NCBI RefSeq assembly: GCF_900174585.1
Contig: NZ_FWPT01000008.1
Coordinates: 186,001-250,000 of the forward strand
Reading direction: 5' to 3'
Length of the DNA: 64,000 nt
Origin: Parendozoicomonas haliclonae
Lineage (GTDB): Bacteria; Pseudomonadota; Gammaproteobacteria; Pseudomonadales; Endozoicomonadaceae
The translations under genes and the position numbers were made by a program. The first letter of the stretch is position 1, and each line of letters begins with the position of its first letter. Positions 35,893 through 47,523 of this stretch are shown in pieces. The notes beneath the pieces are model-generated. The model saw only the letters and a list, made by a program, of their open reading frames with translations. It ran no database searches and was not told the origin of the DNA.

Positions 35893-36894
35893 TTAAGCTG
35901 AAACCTTGTCGTCGGACTTCAGGCTTGCAGGTGGCCAGTTATCCAGGCGCATGCCCAGACTCAGACCACGGGAAGCGAGAACGTCTTTGATCTCGGTAAG
36001 GGACTTTTTGCCCAGGTTCGGGGTTTTCAGCAGCTCAACCTCAGTGCGCTGGATCAGGTCGCCGATGTAGTAGATGTTCTCTGCCTTCAGGCAGTTGGCG
36101 CTACGTACAGTCAGCTCCAGATCATCTACAGGGCGCAGAAGGATAGGATCAACCTCATCTTCCTTCTGTTCTGGTTCCGGCTCAGCATCGCCTTCCAGGT
36201 CTACGAATACGGCCAGCTGCTGCTGCAGAATAGTTGCAGCGCGACGGATCGCTTCGTCTGGGTCCAGAGTACCATTGGTCTCCAGATCCAGTACCAGTTT
36301 GTCGAGGTCAGTACGCTGTTCAACACGCGCACGCTCAACAACATAGGCAACACGGTGCACTGGGCTGTAAGTGGCATCCAGCTGCAGACGACCGATGGAA
36401 CGGTTTTCGTCTTCGTCGGAACGACGCTGATCAGCAGTTTCATAACCGCGACCGCGACGAACCAGCAGCTTCATGTTGAGGTTGCCCTTCTCAGAAACAT
36501 GAGCAATTACATGCTCAGGGTTCAGGATCTCAACATCATGATCCAGCTGAATATCACCAGCAGTAACAACACCAGCCCCTTGATGGGACAGGGTAATAGT
36601 CGCTTCATCGCGACCGGTCATGCGAATAGCAAGACCTTTCAGGTTGAGCAGGATGTCGATAACGTCTTCCTGCACACCTTCTACTGTGCTGTACTCATGC
36701 TGCACCCCGTCGATCTCGGCTTCGACAACAGCGCAACCGGGCATTGAGGACAGCAGAATACGCCGCAGCGCGTTGCCCAGAGTGTGACCAAAACCACGCT
36801 CAAGAGGTTCGAGAGTAATCTTGGCACGCGTTGGGCTGTGCTCCTCAACGTCGATGTGACGCGGAGTCAAAAATTCTGTAGCCGAGTTCTGCAT
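35893..36894 (-). CDS. rpoA: RNA polymerase subunit alpha
   Basis: Alpha subunit: scaffold for beta/beta' assembly and contact point for UP elements and activators. At 333 aa the NTD covers about 1-235 ([20 protein letters not shown]), an acidic Glu-rich linker follows (PEPEQKEDE), and the alpha-CTD is at 250-325 with [11 protein letters not shown] and [13 protein letters not shown]. The ATG at 36894 (MQNSATEF) fits homologues; an in-frame GTG five codons upstream is not preferred. Confidence 0.97.
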   Translation of the reverse strand: MQNSATEFLTPRHIDVEEHSPTRAKITLEPLERGFGHTLGNALRRILLSSMPGCAVVEAEIDGVQHEYSTVEGVQEDVIDILLNLKGLAIRMTGRDEATITLSHQGAGVVTAGDIQLDHDVEILNPEHVIAHVSEKGNLNMKLLVRRGRGYETADQRRSDEDENRSIGRLQLDATYSPVHRVAYVVERARVEQRTDLDKLVLDLETNGTLDPDEAIRRAATILQQQLAVFVDLEGDAEPEPEQKEDEVDPILLRPVDDLELTVRSANCLKAENIYYIGDLIQRTEVELLKTPNLGKKSLTEIKDVLASRGLSLGMRLDNWPPASLKSDDKVSA

Positions 36895-36924
36895 GGATGA
36901 ACACCCCACCTAGTTATCTATCCC

Positions 36925-37545
36925 TTACTTGGAGTACAGCTCGACGATCAGGTTCTCGTTGATGTCGGCTGACAGATCACTCCGCTCAGGCTGTGCCTTG
37001 AAAGTACCTTCTTTCTTCTTGGCATCAACCTCTACCCACACGGAGAAACCGCGCTGGGCGGCCAGTTCCAGAGCAGCGTTGATACGCAGCTGGTTCTTAG
37101 CCTTTTCGCGGACAGCGACAACATCACCAGGCTTAACCTGGTAGGACGGGATGTTGACTGTCTTACCATTTACCATAATAGCTTTGTGGCTGCACAGCTG
37201 ACGTGCTTCTGCACGAGTGGAGCCAAAGCCCATACGGTATACTACGTTATCAAGGCGACCTTCCAGAAGTTGCAGCAGGTTTACACCGGTTGCGCCCTTC
37301 AGACGATCTGCTTCTTTGTAGTAGTTACGGAATTGCTTTTCCAGTACACCGTAGATACGACGTACTTTCTGTTTTTCCCGCAGCTGGACACCGTAGTCGG
37401 ACAGACGTCCGCGACGCTGGCCGTGCTGGCCTGGGATTGCCTCAGCGCGACACTTTGACTCGTGTGGACGAACACCGCTCTTCAGAAAGAGGTCAGTACC
37501 TTCACGACGAGACAGTTTGCACTTGGGACCGATATATCTTGCCAT
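36925..37545 (-). CDS. rpsD: 30S ribosomal protein S4
   Basis: Primary 16S rRNA-binding protein and, in E. coli, the autogenous repressor of the alpha operon. At 206 aa it has the N-terminal [19 protein letters not shown] and an S4 RNA-binding domain at about 96-155 ([20 protein letters not shown]). It lies between rpsK and rpoA. Confidence 0.97.
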   Translation of the reverse strand: MARYIGPKCKLSRREGTDLFLKSGVRPHESKCRAEAIPGQHGQRRGRLSDYGVQLREKQKVRRIYGVLEKQFRNYYKEADRLKGATGVNLLQLLEGRLDNVVYRMGFGSTRAEARQLCSHKAIMVNGKTVNIPSYQVKPGDVVAVREKAKNQLRINAALELAAQRGFSVWVEVDAKKKEGTFKAQPERSDLSADINENLIVELYSK

Positions 37546-37561
37546 TTGACCCTATCTCCTA

Positions 37562-37951
37562 TTACACGCGACGCTTTTTAGGCGGACGGCAGCCATTGTG
37601 CGGGATCGGGGTAACATCAGTGATGTTAGTGATCTTGTAACCGCAGGCGTTCAGTGCGCGAACAGCAGACTCACGGCCGGGGCCGGGGCCTTTTACACAA
37701 ACGTCAAGATTCTTCAGACCGTACTCAGCGGCTGCATTACCCGCGCGCTCCGCAGCTACCTGGGCAGCAAATGGAGTCGACTTGCGAGAGCCACGGAAAC
37801 CAGAACCACCAGCGGTGGCCCAGGAGAGCGTGTTGCCCTGGCGGTCGGTAATTGTCACGATGGTGTTGTTGAAGGAAGCGTGGATGTGTGCAACACCGTC
37901 CACAACTGTCTTCTTCACCTTTTTACGTGAACGAATACCTGGCTTTGCCAT
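37562..37951 (-). CDS. rpsK: 30S ribosomal protein S11
   Basis: Small-subunit platform protein at the mRNA exit, 129 aa, ending in the conserved [15 protein letters not shown]. The first residues ([16 protein letters not shown]) and [20 protein letters not shown] are diagnostic. Order rpsM-rpsK-rpsD-rpoA-rplQ is standard. Confidence 0.97.
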   Translation of the reverse strand: MAKPGIRSRKKVKKTVVDGVAHIHASFNNTIVTITDRQGNTLSWATAGGSGFRGSRKSTPFAAQVAAERAGNAAAEYGLKNLDVCVKGPGPGRESAVRALNACGYKITNITDVTPIPHNGCRPPKKRRV

Positions 37952-37997
37952 ATCAGAATTGTTCCTGTATCAAGACGACTGGAAGAACCAGTTCTTC

Positions 37998-38354
37998 TTA
38001 CTTACGAATCGGCTTACGTGGGCCCTTACGGGTACGCGCATTAGTCTTAGTGCGCTGGCCACGAACCGGAAGATTGCGACGATGACGCAGACCGCGGTAG
38101 CAGCCCAGGTCCATCAGACGCTTGATATTCATGCTGATTTCACGACGCAGGTCACCTTCGACGGTGAATTCACCGACGGCGGTACGCAGCTTTTCGATCT
38201 CATCATCATTCAGCTCAGAGATTTTGGCGGCTGGATTAACACCAGTAGTCGCACAGATGTTCTGAGCAGTGTGCTTACCAACACCATAGATGTAGGTCAG
38301 CGAGATAACAGTATGTTTGTTATCCGGGATATTGACGCCAGCAATACGGGCCAT
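37998..38354 (-). CDS. rpsM: 30S ribosomal protein S13
   Basis: Head protein forming bridges with the large subunit, 118 aa. It starts [19 protein letters not shown] and ends in the basic tail [12 protein letters not shown] that contacts P-site tRNA. First gene of the alpha operon, preceded by a promoter and a roughly 65-nt leader. Confidence 0.97.
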   Translation of the reverse strand: MARIAGVNIPDNKHTVISLTYIYGVGKHTAQNICATTGVNPAAKISELNDDEIEKLRTAVGEFTVEGDLRREISMNIKRLMDLGCYRGLRHRRNLPVRGQRTKTNARTRKGPRKPIRK

Positions 38355-38420
38355 TCAATCGTCTCCGTGAGTTTCGCCTAATTGCAACGCGAAGGACAAA
38401 CCCAAGTCGAAAGGTTGAGC

Positions 38421-38449
38421 ATACTACATGCTAACCACGTTTAAAGCAA
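38421..38449 (-). promoter_or_regulatory. Sigma70 promoter of the alpha operon
   Basis: On the minus strand TTGCTT, 17-bp spacer, TAGTAT. It lies about 65 bp before rpsM, in the gap between rpmJ and rpsM where the E. coli alpha promoter also lies. The leader after it is the expected place for S4-mediated control; the pseudoknot itself was not verified. Confidence 0.6.
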
Positions 38450-38539
38450 CAGCCCGGCATGCAAGCATAGACGCTTTTGCCAGGCGTTACCCGCGTAAGG
38501 TAAATGCTCGGTCTCGACCTTGGTCCAGCCTGAGCGATA

Positions 38540-38656
38540 TTAGCCCTGACGCTGCTTGTGACGGGGCTCTTTGCTGCAGATTACGCGAACAGCACCGTTA
38601 CGCTTGATGATCTTGCAATCGCGGCAGATCTTCTTAACAGAAGCTCGAACTTTCAT
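38540..38656 (-). CDS. rpmJ: 50S ribosomal protein L36
   Basis: A 38-residue ribosomal protein starting [18 protein letters not shown], with the zinc-binding set Cys11, Cys14, Cys27 and His33 (zinc-containing C+ type). It lies between secY and rpsM, the usual place at the end of the spc operon. Confidence 0.95.
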   Translation of the reverse strand: MKVRASVKKICRDCKIIKRNGAVRVICSKEPRHKQRQG

Positions 38657-38701
38657 GGTTCTCTCCACTATCGGCAGAGCTATTTACAATCCAGGAAATG
38701 A

Positions 38702-40027
38702 TCAGCGGATCATGCCGCCTGGACCATAGCCCTTAAGATTAGCTTTCTTCATCAGGGACTCATACTGACTTGACATCAGATGAGACTGAATCTGCGCCAT
38801 GGTATCCATAACCACCACTACGACGATCAGCAGAGACGTACCACCCAGATAGAATGGGACGTTAAAGCCAACCACCAGGAATTGTGGCAGAAGGCAGACT
38901 GCTGTCATGTAAACAGCGCCAACCATGGTGAGCTTGGTCAACACGCCATCAATGTAGCGCGCGGTATGCTCACCCGGACGGATACCGGGTATAAATGCTC
39001 CTGACTTCTTCAGGTTGTCTGCAACGTCCTTCGGATTGAAGACCAGCGCAGTGTAGAAGAAGCAGAAGAATACGATGCCAGCAGAGAACAATACGATGTT
39101 CAGCGGCTGACCTGGCCCCAGGGCCAGAGCAATATCCTGCAGCCAACCCATGCCTTCGCCCTGGCCGAACCATTGGGCAATAGACGCTGGGAACAGCAGG
39201 ATACTGGAAGCGAAGATGGCAGGAATAACACCAGCCATATTCACTTTCAGAGGCAGATGACTGCTCTGAGCAGCAAACACCTTACGACCCTGCTGACGCT
39301 TGGCGTAGTTTACAGTAATGCGGCGCTGACCACGCTCCATAAATACTACACCTGCGATGATGGCAATCGCCAGTACGGCTATCACCAGCAGGGCCAGGAT
39401 ATTTACATCACCCTGACGGGCTGACTCGAAGGACTGCACGATGGCGCCCGGCAGTCCTGCGACAATACCTGCAAAAATCAGAATCGAGATACCGTTACCG
39501 ATACCACGTTCCGTAACCTGTTCGCCGAGCCACATCATGAACACGGCACCTGTCACAAATGTTGCGACGGCTACGAAGTAAAAGCTGAAATCGGTAGCAA
39601 AGGCCACACCCTGATTTGCCAGGCCAACAGTCATACCTGTTCCCTGAATCAGGGCCAGGATAACAGTACCGTAGCGGGTGTATTGGCTGATCTTGCGACG
39701 ACCACTTTCACCTTCCTTCTTCAGCTGCTCAAGCTGAGGGCTTACCACCGTCATCAGCTGCATAATAATAGATGCAGAGATGTACGGCATGATCCCCAGT
39801 GCCAGAACAGACATCCTCTCCAGCGCGCCGCCGGAGAACATGTTGAAGAGACCAAGAATGGTGCCTTCGTTCTGACTGAACAACTGTGCCAAACGATCCG
39901 GGTTGATACCTGGAACGGGGATATGAGCCCCGATCCGGTATACCAGGATGGCAAGGAACACAAATCTGACGCGAGCCCAAAGCTCGCTCAGACCACTCTG
40001 ATTTCCGACAGGTAATGTCTTAGCCAT
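38702..40027 (-). CDS. secY: Protein translocase subunit SecY
   Basis: Channel subunit of the Sec translocon in the inner membrane. At 441 aa it has ten TM helices, with the plug region after TM1 ([17 protein letters not shown]) and the [14 protein letters not shown] segment. It immediately follows rplO and precedes rpmJ. Confidence 0.97.
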   Translation of the reverse strand: MAKTLPVGNQSGLSELWARVRFVFLAILVYRIGAHIPVPGINPDRLAQLFSQNEGTILGLFNMFSGGALERMSVLALGIMPYISASIIMQLMTVVSPQLEQLKKEGESGRRKISQYTRYGTVILALIQGTGMTVGLANQGVAFATDFSFYFVAVATFVTGAVFMMWLGEQVTERGIGNGISILIFAGIVAGLPGAIVQSFESARQGDVNILALLVIAVLAIAIIAGVVFMERGQRRITVNYAKRQQGRKVFAAQSSHLPLKVNMAGVIPAIFASSILLFPASIAQWFGQGEGMGWLQDIALALGPGQPLNIVLFSAGIVFFCFFYTALVFNPKDVADNLKKSGAFIPGIRPGEHTARYIDGVLTKLTMVGAVYMTAVCLLPQFLVVGFNVPFYLGGTSLLIVVVVVMDTMAQIQSHLMSSQYESLMKKANLKGYGPGGMIR

Positions 40028-40462
40028 TTAGTCCTCGATCTTACCACCAGCTGCTTCGATAGCGGCACGGGCACCTTTGGTGACCGCCAATCCCTTGATG
40101 GTGACTGCTTTGCTGATTTCACCAGACAGAACAACTTTCGCACGCTTGATGCTGGAGTTGATCAGGTCGGCTGCACGCAGAGCTTCCAGATCGATAACTT
40201 CAGAGCTCACCTTGGCCAGTTCAGCCAGGCGAATTTCGGCAGTTACACGAGCCAGACGGGAAGTAAAGCCGTACTTAGGAAGACGACGCTGCAGTGGCTG
40301 CTGACCGCCTTCAAAACCTGGCTTAACACTACCGCCGGAACGTGACTTCTGACCTTTGTGACCGCGGCCACCAGTCTTGCCCAGACCGGAACCGATACCA
40401 CGACCGACACGCTTGCCAGCCTTGCGGCTACCTTCGGCCGGAGACAGAGTATTCAGTTTCAT
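40028..40462 (-). CDS. rplO: 50S ribosomal protein L15
   Basis: Large-subunit protein of 144 aa, with the Gly/Lys-rich N-terminal extension ([20 protein letters not shown]) that penetrates 23S rRNA. Starts two bases after rpmD. Confidence 0.97.
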   Translation of the reverse strand: MKLNTLSPAEGSRKAGKRVGRGIGSGLGKTGGRGHKGQKSRSGGSVKPGFEGGQQPLQRRLPKYGFTSRLARVTAEIRLAELAKVSSEVIDLEALRAADLINSSIKRAKVVLSGEISKAVTIKGLAVTKGARAAIEAAGGKIED

Positions 40463-40464
40463 TC

Positions 40465-40650
40465 TTACTCTCCTTCGACGCGAACGAGGTAGTTAACCTT
40501 GTTCACCATACCGCGAACGGAAGGGGTATCTTCCACTTCAACAGTGTGGCCGATTCGACGCAGACCGAGACCCTTAACACAGGCCTTGTGGCTTTCGAGT
40601 CGACCGTTGACACTCTTAACGAGCGTTACTTTGATCTTCTTCTCTGCCAT
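40465..40650 (-). CDS. rpmD: 50S ribosomal protein L30
   Basis: A 61-residue protein ([17 protein letters not shown]...) with the family [20 protein letters not shown] core. The ATG at 40650 was chosen; an upstream in-frame start would extend into rpsE. Lies between rpsE and rplO. Confidence 0.95.
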   Translation of the reverse strand: MAEKKIKVTLVKSVNGRLESHKACVKGLGLRRIGHTVEVEDTPSVRGMVNKVNYLVRVEGE

Positions 40651-40657
40651 GTGAACC

Positions 40658-41170
40658 TCACAGGATCTCTTCGACAGTCTTGCCACGCTTCGCTGCAACG
40701 TCCTGTGGAGCGCGAACACTCTTCAGACCGTTGAAGGTAGCACGAACAACGTTAACTGGATTGGTAGAGCCGTAGCACTTGGCCAGTACGTTTTGTACAC
40801 CAGCTACTTCGAGAACGGCACGCATTGCACCGCCGGCGATAACACCGGTACCTTCAGAAGCAGGCTGCATGTAAATCTTGGAAGCACCGTGTGCAGCTTT
40901 AACAGGATACTGAATGGTTGTGCCATTCAGGTCAACCTGAATCATGTTGCGACGTGCAGCTTCCATAGCCTTCTGGATAGCGGCTGGCACTTCACGCGCC
41001 TTACCACGACCGAAGCCTACTTTACCTTTACCGTCACCAACAACAGTCAGAGCGGTGAAACCGAAGATACGGCCGCCCTTAACTACTTTGGCTACACGGT
41101 TAACTTGAACAAGCTTCTCGATCAGGTCATCGCCCTGAGTCTGCTTGTCTTTGCGATCGTCTTTCGCCAT
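40658..41170 (-). CDS. rpsE: 30S ribosomal protein S5
   Basis: Decoding-fidelity protein, 170 aa. It has an N-terminal double-stranded RNA-binding fold with [20 protein letters not shown] and a C-terminal domain with [10 protein letters not shown]. The ATG at 41170 (AAGGGG eight bases upstream) is preferred over the GTG three codons earlier. Confidence 0.96.
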   Translation of the reverse strand: MAKDDRKDKQTQGDDLIEKLVQVNRVAKVVKGGRIFGFTALTVVGDGKGKVGFGRGKAREVPAAIQKAMEAARRNMIQVDLNGTTIQYPVKAAHGASKIYMQPASEGTGVIAGGAMRAVLEVAGVQNVLAKCYGSTNPVNVVRATFNGLKSVRAPQDVAAKRGKTVEEIL

Positions 41171-41182
41171 AGCTCCCACCCC

Positions 41183-41533
41183 TTAGAATTCCAGACCGTT
41201 TTCACGGGCTGCGTCTGCGAGAGCCTTGACACGACCGTGATACTTGAAACCGGAACGGTCAAAGGCAACCTTGGTCAGGCCAGCTGCTTTGGCGCGCTCT
41301 GCGACCAGAGCACCAACCTTCTTGGCTGCTTCAACGTTACCGGTTGCTTCGCTACGCAGATCTTTTTCTACGGTAGAAGCCGCTGCCAGAACCTTGCCGC
41401 CTTCCGCGTCAATCACCTGTGCATAGATGTGACGTGGAGTGCGGTGCACGGTCAGGCGGGCAACGCGAAGTTCGCGCATTTTCATCCGAGAGCGCTTTGC
41501 ACGGCGCAAACGGCTTACTTTCTTTTCGCTCAT
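41183..41533 (-). CDS. rplR: 50S ribosomal protein L18
   Basis: 5S rRNA-binding protein, 116 aa, with the basic N-terminus ([20 protein letters not shown]) and C-terminal [20 protein letters not shown]. Lies between rplF and rpsE. Confidence 0.97.
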   Translation of the reverse strand: MSEKKVSRLRRAKRSRMKMRELRVARLTVHRTPRHIYAQVIDAEGGKVLAAASTVEKDLRSEATGNVEAAKKVGALVAERAKAAGLTKVAFDRSGFKYHGRVKALADAARENGLEF

Positions 41534-41558
41534 AACTTTACCCTTATTTACCTAACCG

Positions 41559-42092
41559 TTACTTCTTCTTGGCTTCCTTACGGCGAACCATTTCGTCAGC
41601 GTAACGGACACCCTTGCCCTTATAAGGTTCTGGACGACGGAAGTCGCGGATCTCAGCAGCTACTTGACCAACGAGTTGCTTGTCAATACCACTGATAACT
41701 ACTTCAGTCTGGGTTGGGGTCTCAGCGCTCACACCTTCTGGCAGCTCATAGTCTACCGGGTGGGAGAAGCCCAGGGACAGAGACAGAGTCTTGCCCTTCA
41801 TCTGGGCACGGTAACCAACACCGACCAGCTGCAGCTTCTTCTGGAAGCCCGCAGATACGCCAGTTACCATGTTGTTCACCAATGCACGGGTAGTACCGGA
41901 CATTGCGCGAGACAGTTTGCTGCCATCACGAGCTTCAAAAGTCAGGACGTTGTCTTCCTGCTTGATTTCCACTGCGTTATGGATGTCCATCTGCAGGGTG
42001 CCTTTACCGCCTTTGATAGCGATGTGGCCAGCAGACAGAGTTACTTGTACACCGTTTGGAAGTTCAACCGGTGCCTTCGCTACACGAGACAT
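41559..42092 (-). CDS. rplF: 50S ribosomal protein L6
   Basis: Protein near the factor-binding site, 177 aa, two similar domains. It begins [17 protein letters not shown] and carries the C-terminal signature [16 protein letters not shown]. Standard spc position. Confidence 0.97.
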   Translation of the reverse strand: MSRVAKAPVELPNGVQVTLSAGHIAIKGGKGTLQMDIHNAVEIKQEDNVLTFEARDGSKLSRAMSGTTRALVNNMVTGVSAGFQKKLQLVGVGYRAQMKGKTLSLSLGFSHPVDYELPEGVSAETPTQTEVVISGIDKQLVGQVAAEIRDFRRPEPYKGKGVRYADEMVRRKEAKKK

Positions 42093-42104
42093 TCCGATAC
42101 TCCC

Positions 42105-42497
42105 TTAGAATACGGTGCAGATAACTTCACCACCAATACCCTGAGCACGGGCGGCACGATCAGTCATCACGCCTTTACTGGTGGAAACTACAGCAATACC
42201 CAGGCCGCCGTTAACCTTTGGCAGGTCAGCGGAAGCACGGTAGTTACGAAGACCAGGACGGCTTACGCGCTTGATCTCTTCAATAACAGCCTTGCCTTCA
42301 AAGTACTTCAGCTCAACAGTCATTTGAGCCTTAACGTCGCCTTCTACTTTGTAGTCAGCGATGTAGCCTTCGGTCTTCAGTACTTCGGCTACAGCAGCCT
42401 TAATTTTTGAAGCTGGCATAACGACAGAAGCGTGTTCTGCCATCTGGGCATTACGGATGCGAGTTAGCATATCTGCTAACGGGTCCTGCATACTCAT
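42105..42497 (-). CDS. rpsH: 30S ribosomal protein S8
   Basis: 16S rRNA central-domain binder and, in E. coli, the translational repressor of the spc operon. At 130 aa it starts [20 protein letters not shown] and ends in [18 protein letters not shown] plus GGEVICTVF. Confidence 0.97.
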   Translation of the reverse strand: MSMQDPLADMLTRIRNAQMAEHASVVMPASKIKAAVAEVLKTEGYIADYKVEGDVKAQMTVELKYFEGKAVIEEIKRVSRPGLRNYRASADLPKVNGGLGIAVVSTSKGVMTDRAARAQGIGGEVICTVF

Positions 42498-42523
42498 TAT
42501 TGCACTCTCCTAGATCAACGACC

Positions 42524-42829
42524 TTACCAGCTGGACTTTGTCAGTCCAGGAACATCACCACGCATCGCTGCTTCACGCAGCTTGATGCGGCTCAAACCGA
42601 ACTTACGGAGGTAACCGTGAGGACGGCCGGTGATCCGGCAGCGGTTGCGCAGACGAGACTTGGAAGCGTCACGTGGCTGCTTCTGCAGGGCCACAGTGGC
42701 GTCCCAACGCTCTTCGTCAGAGCTAGTTGGGTTGTTGATAATAGCTTTCAGTTCAGCGCGCTTCGTAGCGAATTTAGCAACAAGCTTTTGACGCTTGAGT
42801 TCGCGCTGCTTCATGGATTCCTTAGCCAT
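42524..42829 (-). CDS. rpsN: 30S ribosomal protein S14
   Basis: Head protein, 101 aa, of the long zinc-independent type (no CxxC pairs). C-terminal [20 protein letters not shown] is the family signature. Confidence 0.97.
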   Translation of the reverse strand: MAKESMKQRELKRQKLVAKFATKRAELKAIINNPTSSDEERWDATVALQKQPRDASKSRLRNRCRITGRPHGYLRKFGLSRIKLREAAMRGDVPGLTKSSW

Positions 42830-42842
42830 AAACCTCGATACC

Positions 42843-43382
42843 TTAGTTACGGAAAGGGAAGTTAAACGCTTTCAGAAGCGCACGACCTTCGTCGTCAGTC
42901 TTGGCAGTGGTAGTCAGGGTGATGTCCAGACCACGCAGAGCATCGATCTTATCGTAATCGATTTCTGGGAAGATGATCTGTTCCTTCACACCCATGGAGT
43001 AGTTACCACGACCGTCGAAAGATTTTGCACTCACACCACGGAAGTCACGAACACGTGGCAGAGCGATGTCAACCAGACGCTGCAGGAACTCGTACATGCG
43101 CTCGTCACGCAGAGTCACCTTAACGCCAATCGGCCAACCTTCACGAACTTTGAAGCCAGCTACAGACTTACGAGCCATGGTTACAACAGGCTTCTGACCA
43201 GCGATTTTTTCCATATCGCCGGCAGCGTGCTCGATAACCTTCTTGTCGCCAATAGCTTCACCAACACCCATGTTCAGGGTGATTTTGGTGATCTTCGGAA
43301 CTTCGTTGATGTTCTTGTAGCCCAGCTCTTCCATCAGAGCAGGTACAATAGTCTCACGGTACAGCTTTTTGAATTCAGCCAT
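42843..43382 (-). CDS. rplE: 50S ribosomal protein L5
   Basis: 5S rRNA-binding and P-site tRNA-contacting protein, 179 aa. It starts [20 protein letters not shown] and includes [18 protein letters not shown]. Lies between rplX and rpsN. Confidence 0.97.
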   Translation of the reverse strand: MAEFKKLYRETIVPALMEELGYKNINEVPKITKITLNMGVGEAIGDKKVIEHAAGDMEKIAGQKPVVTMARKSVAGFKVREGWPIGVKVTLRDERMYEFLQRLVDIALPRVRDFRGVSAKSFDGRGNYSMGVKEQIIFPEIDYDKIDALRGLDITLTTTAKTDDEGRALLKAFNFPFRN

Positions 43383-43393
43383 TTGCCAGCCCC

Positions 43394-43711
43394 TTACGCG
43401 TCAACTGCTTTGCCAGTGGACTTGAACACGCGCTGCTTCTTGCCTTCTTCGGAGAAGGTGAAGCCAACACGGTCAGCCTTGCTGGTTTCAGGGTTCCAGA
43501 TAGCAACGTTGGAAGCCTGGATAGGCATTTCCTTTTCTACGATGCCGCCAGCTTGACCCAGCATTGGGTTCGGCTTCTGGTGCTTCTTGACAATGTTAAT
43601 GCCCTGAACCAGGACCTTACCATCGGCGCGAACCGCCATTACCTTGCCACGCTTGCCTTTGTCTTTGCCAGCAATGACTACGATCTCATCGTCACGACGA
43701 ATCTTTTTCAC
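43394..43711 (-). CDS. rplX: 50S ribosomal protein L24
   Basis: Assembly-initiator protein, 105 aa, KOW fold at the start ([20 protein letters not shown]). Second gene of the spc operon. Confidence 0.97.
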   Translation of the reverse strand: MKKIRRDDEIVVIAGKDKGKRGKVMAVRADGKVLVQGINIVKKHQKPNPMLGQAGGIVEKEMPIQASNVAIWNPETSKADRVGFTFSEEGKKQRVFKSTGKAVDA

Positions 43712-43720
43712 GGTAACTCC

Positions 43721-44089
43721 TTACAGCACTTCTGGTGCAAGAGAGATGATCTTCATGAACTGCTCACCGCGCAATTCACGAGTCACCGGGCCAAAGATAC
43801 GGGTGCCGATAGGCTGGTTGTTGTTGTTCAACAGAACAGCAGCATTGCCATCGAAACGGATCAGAGATCCATCAGGACGACGAACACCCTTACGAGTGCG
43901 AACGACCACGGCATTCATTACCTGGCCCTTCTTCACTTTACCGCGAGGAATTGCTTCCTTTACGGTGACCTTGATGATGTCACCGATGCCAGCGTAACGA
44001 CGATGGGAGCCGCCCAGTACCTTGATGCACTGAACGCGGCGAGCACCGCTGTTATCTGCTACTTCGAGGTTAGTCTCGGTTTGAATCAT
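43721..44089 (-). CDS. rplN: 50S ribosomal protein L14
   Basis: Large-subunit protein at the subunit interface, 122 aa, starting [20 protein letters not shown]. The ATG at 44089 is chosen over upstream in-frame codons by homology. First gene of the spc operon. Confidence 0.96.
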   Translation of the reverse strand: MIQTETNLEVADNSGARRVQCIKVLGGSHRRYAGIGDIIKVTVKEAIPRGKVKKGQVMNAVVVRTRKGVRRPDGSLIRFDGNAAVLLNNNNQPIGTRIFGPVTRELRGEQFMKIISLAPEVL

Positions 44090-44118
44090 TCCAGTTCTCC
44101 TCAAACTGCAGACTCAAG

Positions 44119-44141
44119 CCGGGCGCTGACTACGCGCCCGG
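44119..44141. promoter_or_regulatory. Hairpin between rpsQ and rplN
   Basis: CCGGGCGC and GCGCCCGG form a perfect 8-bp stem with a 7-nt loop in the 61-bp gap between the S10 and spc gene groups. There is no T-tract, so it is more likely a processing or partial-attenuation site. Confidence 0.5.
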
Positions 44142-44150
44142 TTGATAGCC

Positions 44151-44414
44151 TTATATTTGAGTTGCGCGCTCTTCGATAGAAACAAGCTCGAAAGACTTGT
44201 TCTTGGACAGAGGACGAGTCTCACGGATAACAACTTTGTCACCCATGCGGCACTCGTTCTGTTCATCGTGAGCGTGGAGCTTGGTTGACCGCTTTACGAT
44301 TTTACCGTACAGCGGGTGCTTTACACGACGCTCGATCAGGACAGTAATGGTTTTGTCCATCTTGTCGCTCACGACCGTGCCGGTCAGTGTACGGACTTTT
44401 TTGGTCTCTGCCAT
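44151..44414 (-). CDS. rpsQ: 30S ribosomal protein S17
   Basis: 16S-binding OB-fold protein, 87 aa, with [20 protein letters not shown] and [20 protein letters not shown]. Last gene of the S10 operon. Confidence 0.97.
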   Translation of the reverse strand: MAETKKVRTLTGTVVSDKMDKTITVLIERRVKHPLYGKIVKRSTKLHAHDEQNECRMGDKVVIRETRPLSKNKSFELVSIEERATQI

Positions 44415-44416
44415 CT

Positions 44417-44611
44417 TTATTTACCTGCCTTCTCAGCGATCGCCGTCTTTACTCGGGCGATATCCCGACGAGTCTGCTTCAGGACGTGAGTCTGCTGAAG
44501 CTGACCAGTGGTCATTTGCATGCGGAAGTTGAATTGATCCCGCAGCAGATCGATGAGCTGAGCGTTCAGCTCTTCGACAGACTTTTCACGCAGTTCTGCC
44601 GCTTTCATCAC
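44417..44611 (-). CDS. rpmC: 50S ribosomal protein L29
   Basis: A 64-residue two-helix protein near the exit tunnel ([20 protein letters not shown]). Its start overlaps the rplP stop by 4 bp. Confidence 0.96.
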   Translation of the reverse strand: MMKAAELREKSVEELNAQLIDLLRDQFNFRMQMTTGQLQQTHVLKQTRRDIARVKTAIAEKAGK

Positions 44612-45021
44612 ATCACACTCCGCTTAACGAAAACTGTCTGTACAGGCAGCTTGGCGGCGGCCAGAGCGAATGCTTCACGAGCCAGCTCTTCAGAAACGCC
44701 TTCCATTTCGTACAGGACACGACCCGGCTGGATCTGTGCTACCCAGTACTCAACGCTACCCTTACCTTTACCCTGACGAACCTCAAGAGGCTTCTTGGTG
44801 ATCGGCTTGTCTGGGAAGATACGAATCCAGATCTTACCACCACGCTTAACGTGACGAGTCATCGCTCGACGAGCGGATTCGATCTGGCGTGCAGTTATAC
44901 GTCCACGACCAACAGCTTTCAAGGCGTATTCGCCGAAGCTGACCTTGCTACCGCGCTGTGCCAGACCACGGTTGCGGCCTTTCATCTGCTTGCGGAATTT
45001 AGTGCGCTTAGGTTGGAGCAT
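44608..45021 (-). CDS. rplP: 50S ribosomal protein L16
   Basis: Protein near the A site, 137 aa, starting [20 protein letters not shown] with the [20 protein letters not shown] segment. Lies between rpsC and rpmC. Confidence 0.97.
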   Translation of the reverse strand: MLQPKRTKFRKQMKGRNRGLAQRGSKVSFGEYALKAVGRGRITARQIESARRAMTRHVKRGGKIWIRIFPDKPITKKPLEVRQGKGKGSVEYWVAQIQPGRVLYEMEGVSEELAREAFALAAAKLPVQTVFVKRSVM

Positions 45022-45033
45022 CGTTAAAACTCC

Positions 45034-45735
45034 TTACTTCTTAGCGGCTGGCTTCTTGCGAGGACGACGAGCAGGCTTCTTCTGCTCCTTCTCTTCCTCA
45101 CGAACACCACCGATAACTTCGCCCTTGAAGATCCACACCTTGACGCCAATCACACCGTAAGTGGTGTGGGCTTCGTAGGTGGCGTAATCGATATCAGCAC
45201 GCAGGGTGTGCAGCGGCACACGACCTTCGCGGTACCATTCGGTACGTGCGATTTCAGCACCGCCCAGACGGCCGGACAGCTGAATCTTGATACCTTTAGC
45301 GCCGAGGCGCATTGCGTTCTGTACGGAACGCTTCATAGCGCGACGGAACATTACGCGACGCTCCAGCTGACCAGCAATGCTCTGGGCAACCAGTTTGGCG
45401 TCGGTTTCAGGCTTACGCACTTCTTCGATGTTGACGTGAACAGGCACGCCCATCATCTTGTTCAGTTCCTGACGCAGCTTCTCAACGTCTTCACCCTTCT
45501 TGCCGATCACGATACCAGGACGGGCAGTGTGGATGGTTACGCGAGCGCTTTGCGCAGGACGCTGGATGTCGATACGGCTAACAGAAGCGTTCTTCAGTTT
45601 GTTCTCAAGGTAAGAACGAACTTTCAGATCCGCGTTCAGTTTGTCAGCGTAGTCGGCACCTTCGGCATACCAAACAGAGGTATGCTCTTTAACGATACCC
45701 AGGCGGATGCCTGTAGGATGTACTTTTTGACCCAT
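45034..45735 (-). CDS. rpsC: 30S ribosomal protein S3
   Basis: mRNA-entry protein, 233 aa, with an N-terminal KH domain ([17 protein letters not shown]) and the C-terminal S3 domain ([20 protein letters not shown]). The tail is Lys/Arg/Pro-rich. Confidence 0.97.
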   Translation of the reverse strand: MGQKVHPTGIRLGIVKEHTSVWYAEGADYADKLNADLKVRSYLENKLKNASVSRIDIQRPAQSARVTIHTARPGIVIGKKGEDVEKLRQELNKMMGVPVHVNIEEVRKPETDAKLVAQSIAGQLERRVMFRRAMKRSVQNAMRLGAKGIKIQLSGRLGGAEIARTEWYREGRVPLHTLRADIDYATYEAHTTYGVIGVKVWIFKGEVIGGVREEEKEQKKPARRPRKKPAAKK

Positions 45736-45746
45736 CTGATCGCTCC

Positions 45747-46082
45747 TTAAACCTCTGCAACCTTAACGGTAATGTGGCAAGACCGCTTCAGGATGCGATC
45801 AGCACGGCCTTTGGCGCGTGGCTTGATGCGCTTCATTGTCATGCCTTCGTTAACGAAAGCAGAAGACACCTTCAGCTCATCAATATCCATACCTTCGTTG
45901 TGCTCGGCGTTAGCCACAGCAGACTCAAGTACTTTCTTTACCAGGACGGCAGCTTTCTTGGTGCTGAAAGCCAGAATGTTCAGAGCTTCCTCAACATTCT
46001 TACCGCGGATCTGGTCAACAACCAAGCGAGCCTTCTGGGCAGAAATGCGAGCGCCGTTGTGTGTAGCAGCTACTTCTTTCAT
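45747..46082 (-). CDS. rplV: 50S ribosomal protein L22
   Basis: Tunnel-lining protein, 111 aa, with [20 protein letters not shown] at the start and the extended hairpin [20 protein letters not shown]. Confidence 0.97.
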   Translation of the reverse strand: MKEVAATHNGARISAQKARLVVDQIRGKNVEEALNILAFSTKKAAVLVKKVLESAVANAEHNEGMDIDELKVSSAFVNEGMTMKRIKPRAKGRADRILKRSCHITVKVAEV

Positions 46083-46093
46083 CTCAATACCCC

Positions 46094-46372
46094 TTAGCGC
46101 TTCTTGGCCTTTTTGTCTGCAGCGTGACCGCGGTAGGTGCGGGTGGCTGCAAACTCGCCCAGCTTGTGGCCGATCATTTCTTCAGTTACGAAGACAGGCA
46201 CGTGCTGCTTACCATTGTGAACCGCAAGAGTCAGACCGAGCATCTGCGGAATAATCATGGAACGGCGAGACCAGGTCTTGATTGGGCGCTTGTTACCAGC
46301 CCCTACCGCGTCCTCCACCTTCTTCAGCAGGTGCAGGTCGATAAAAGGACCTTTCTTCAGTGAACGTGGCAC
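46094..46372 (-). CDS. rpsS: 30S ribosomal protein S19
   Basis: Head protein, 92 aa, starting [20 protein letters not shown] and containing [16 protein letters not shown]. Confidence 0.97.
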   Translation of the reverse strand: MPRSLKKGPFIDLHLLKKVEDAVGAGNKRPIKTWSRRSMIIPQMLGLTLAVHNGKQHVPVFVTEEMIGHKLGEFAATRTYRGHAADKKAKKR

Positions 46373-46390
46373 AGTGTTATCCTCTCAAAC

Positions 46391-47215
46391 TTACTTGGTG
46401 CGGCGACGGACAATGAACTTGTCGGTGCGCTTGTTGGAGCGAGTCTTCTTGCCCTTCGTAGGTACGCCCCACGGAGTAACAGGATGACGACCACCGGAAG
46501 TCCGGCCTTCACCACCACCGTGTGGGTGGTCAACCGGGTTCATGGCCACACCGCGAACGGTAGGACGAACACCGCGCCAGCGCTTGGCACCAGCCTTACC
46601 CAGAGAGCGCAGGCCGTGCTCACCGTTGGACACTTCACCCAGAGTTGCGCGACAGTCAGCCAGAACCTTACGCATTTCGCCGGAGCGCAGACGCAGGGTT
46701 ACATAGGCACCTTCACGAGCAACCAGCTGTGCGGAAGTACCAGCGGAACGAATCATCTGCGCACCCTTGCCAGGCTTCAGTTCAACACAGTGAACTACAG
46801 AACCCTGTGGGATGTTACGCAGTGGCAGAGTGTTACCAGCTTTGATCGGAGCGTGAGCGCCAGATACCAGCTGATCACCAGCCTTCACACCCTTGGGTGC
46901 GATGATGTAACGACGCTCACCGTCCATGTACTTCAGCAGAGCGATGTGCGCAGTACGGTTCGGGTCGTATTCCAGACGCTCAACGATAGCCGGGATGCCA
47001 TCCTTGTTGCGACGGAAATCTACCAGACGGTAATGCTGCTTGTGACCACCACCAACGTGACGGGTAGTGATACGGCCAGCATTGTTACGACCGCCGGTAC
47101 GGGTCTTCTTCTCGAGCAGGGGAGCGTAAGGCTTGCCCTTGTGCAGGTCAGCATTAACGACCTTGACTACAAAACGGCGCCCTGGAGAAGTGGGTTTGCA
47201 CTTAACAACAGCCAT
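46391..47215 (-). CDS. rplB: 50S ribosomal protein L2
   Basis: Protein needed for peptidyl-transferase activity, 274 aa, with the conserved [20 protein letters not shown] segment holding the essential histidine. Confidence 0.98.
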   Translation of the reverse strand: MAVVKCKPTSPGRRFVVKVVNADLHKGKPYAPLLEKKTRTGGRNNAGRITTRHVGGGHKQHYRLVDFRRNKDGIPAIVERLEYDPNRTAHIALLKYMDGERRYIIAPKGVKAGDQLVSGAHAPIKAGNTLPLRNIPQGSVVHCVELKPGKGAQMIRSAGTSAQLVAREGAYVTLRLRSGEMRKVLADCRATLGEVSNGEHGLRSLGKAGAKRWRGVRPTVRGVAMNPVDHPHGGGEGRTSGGRHPVTPWGVPTKGKKTRSNKRTDKFIVRRRTK

Positions 47216-47226
47216 TGTCTGTCTCC

Positions 47227-47523
47227 TTATTCAGCGTCCGCGAAGTCAATTTCCTGACCAGCATCCAGGGTAACGTACGCCTTCTTGGTGTCGTTACGCT
47301 TGCCCATGCCACGCATGGTACGCTTGGTCTTGCCCTTCACGTTGACAGTAGTTACTGCCTTAACTTTGACTTCGAACAGTTGCTCGACAGCCTTTTTGAT
47401 TTCCAGCTTGTTCGCGTCGGTAGCGACTTTGAACACGTACTGGTTGTTGGCCTCAGCCACAATCGAGGTTTTCTCGGAAATGTGGGGACCGATGATGACT
47501 TTCAGCAGTCTTTCCTGGTTCAT
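47227..47523 (-). CDS. rplW: 50S ribosomal protein L23
   Basis: Exit-tunnel rim protein that docks trigger factor and SRP, 98 aa ([20 protein letters not shown]). Its start overlaps the rplD stop by 4 bp. Confidence 0.97.
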   Translation of the reverse strand: MNQERLLKVIIGPHISEKTSIVAEANNQYVFKVATDANKLEIKKAVEQLFEVKVKAVTTVNVKGKTKRTMRGMGKRNDTKKAYVTLDAGQEIDFADAE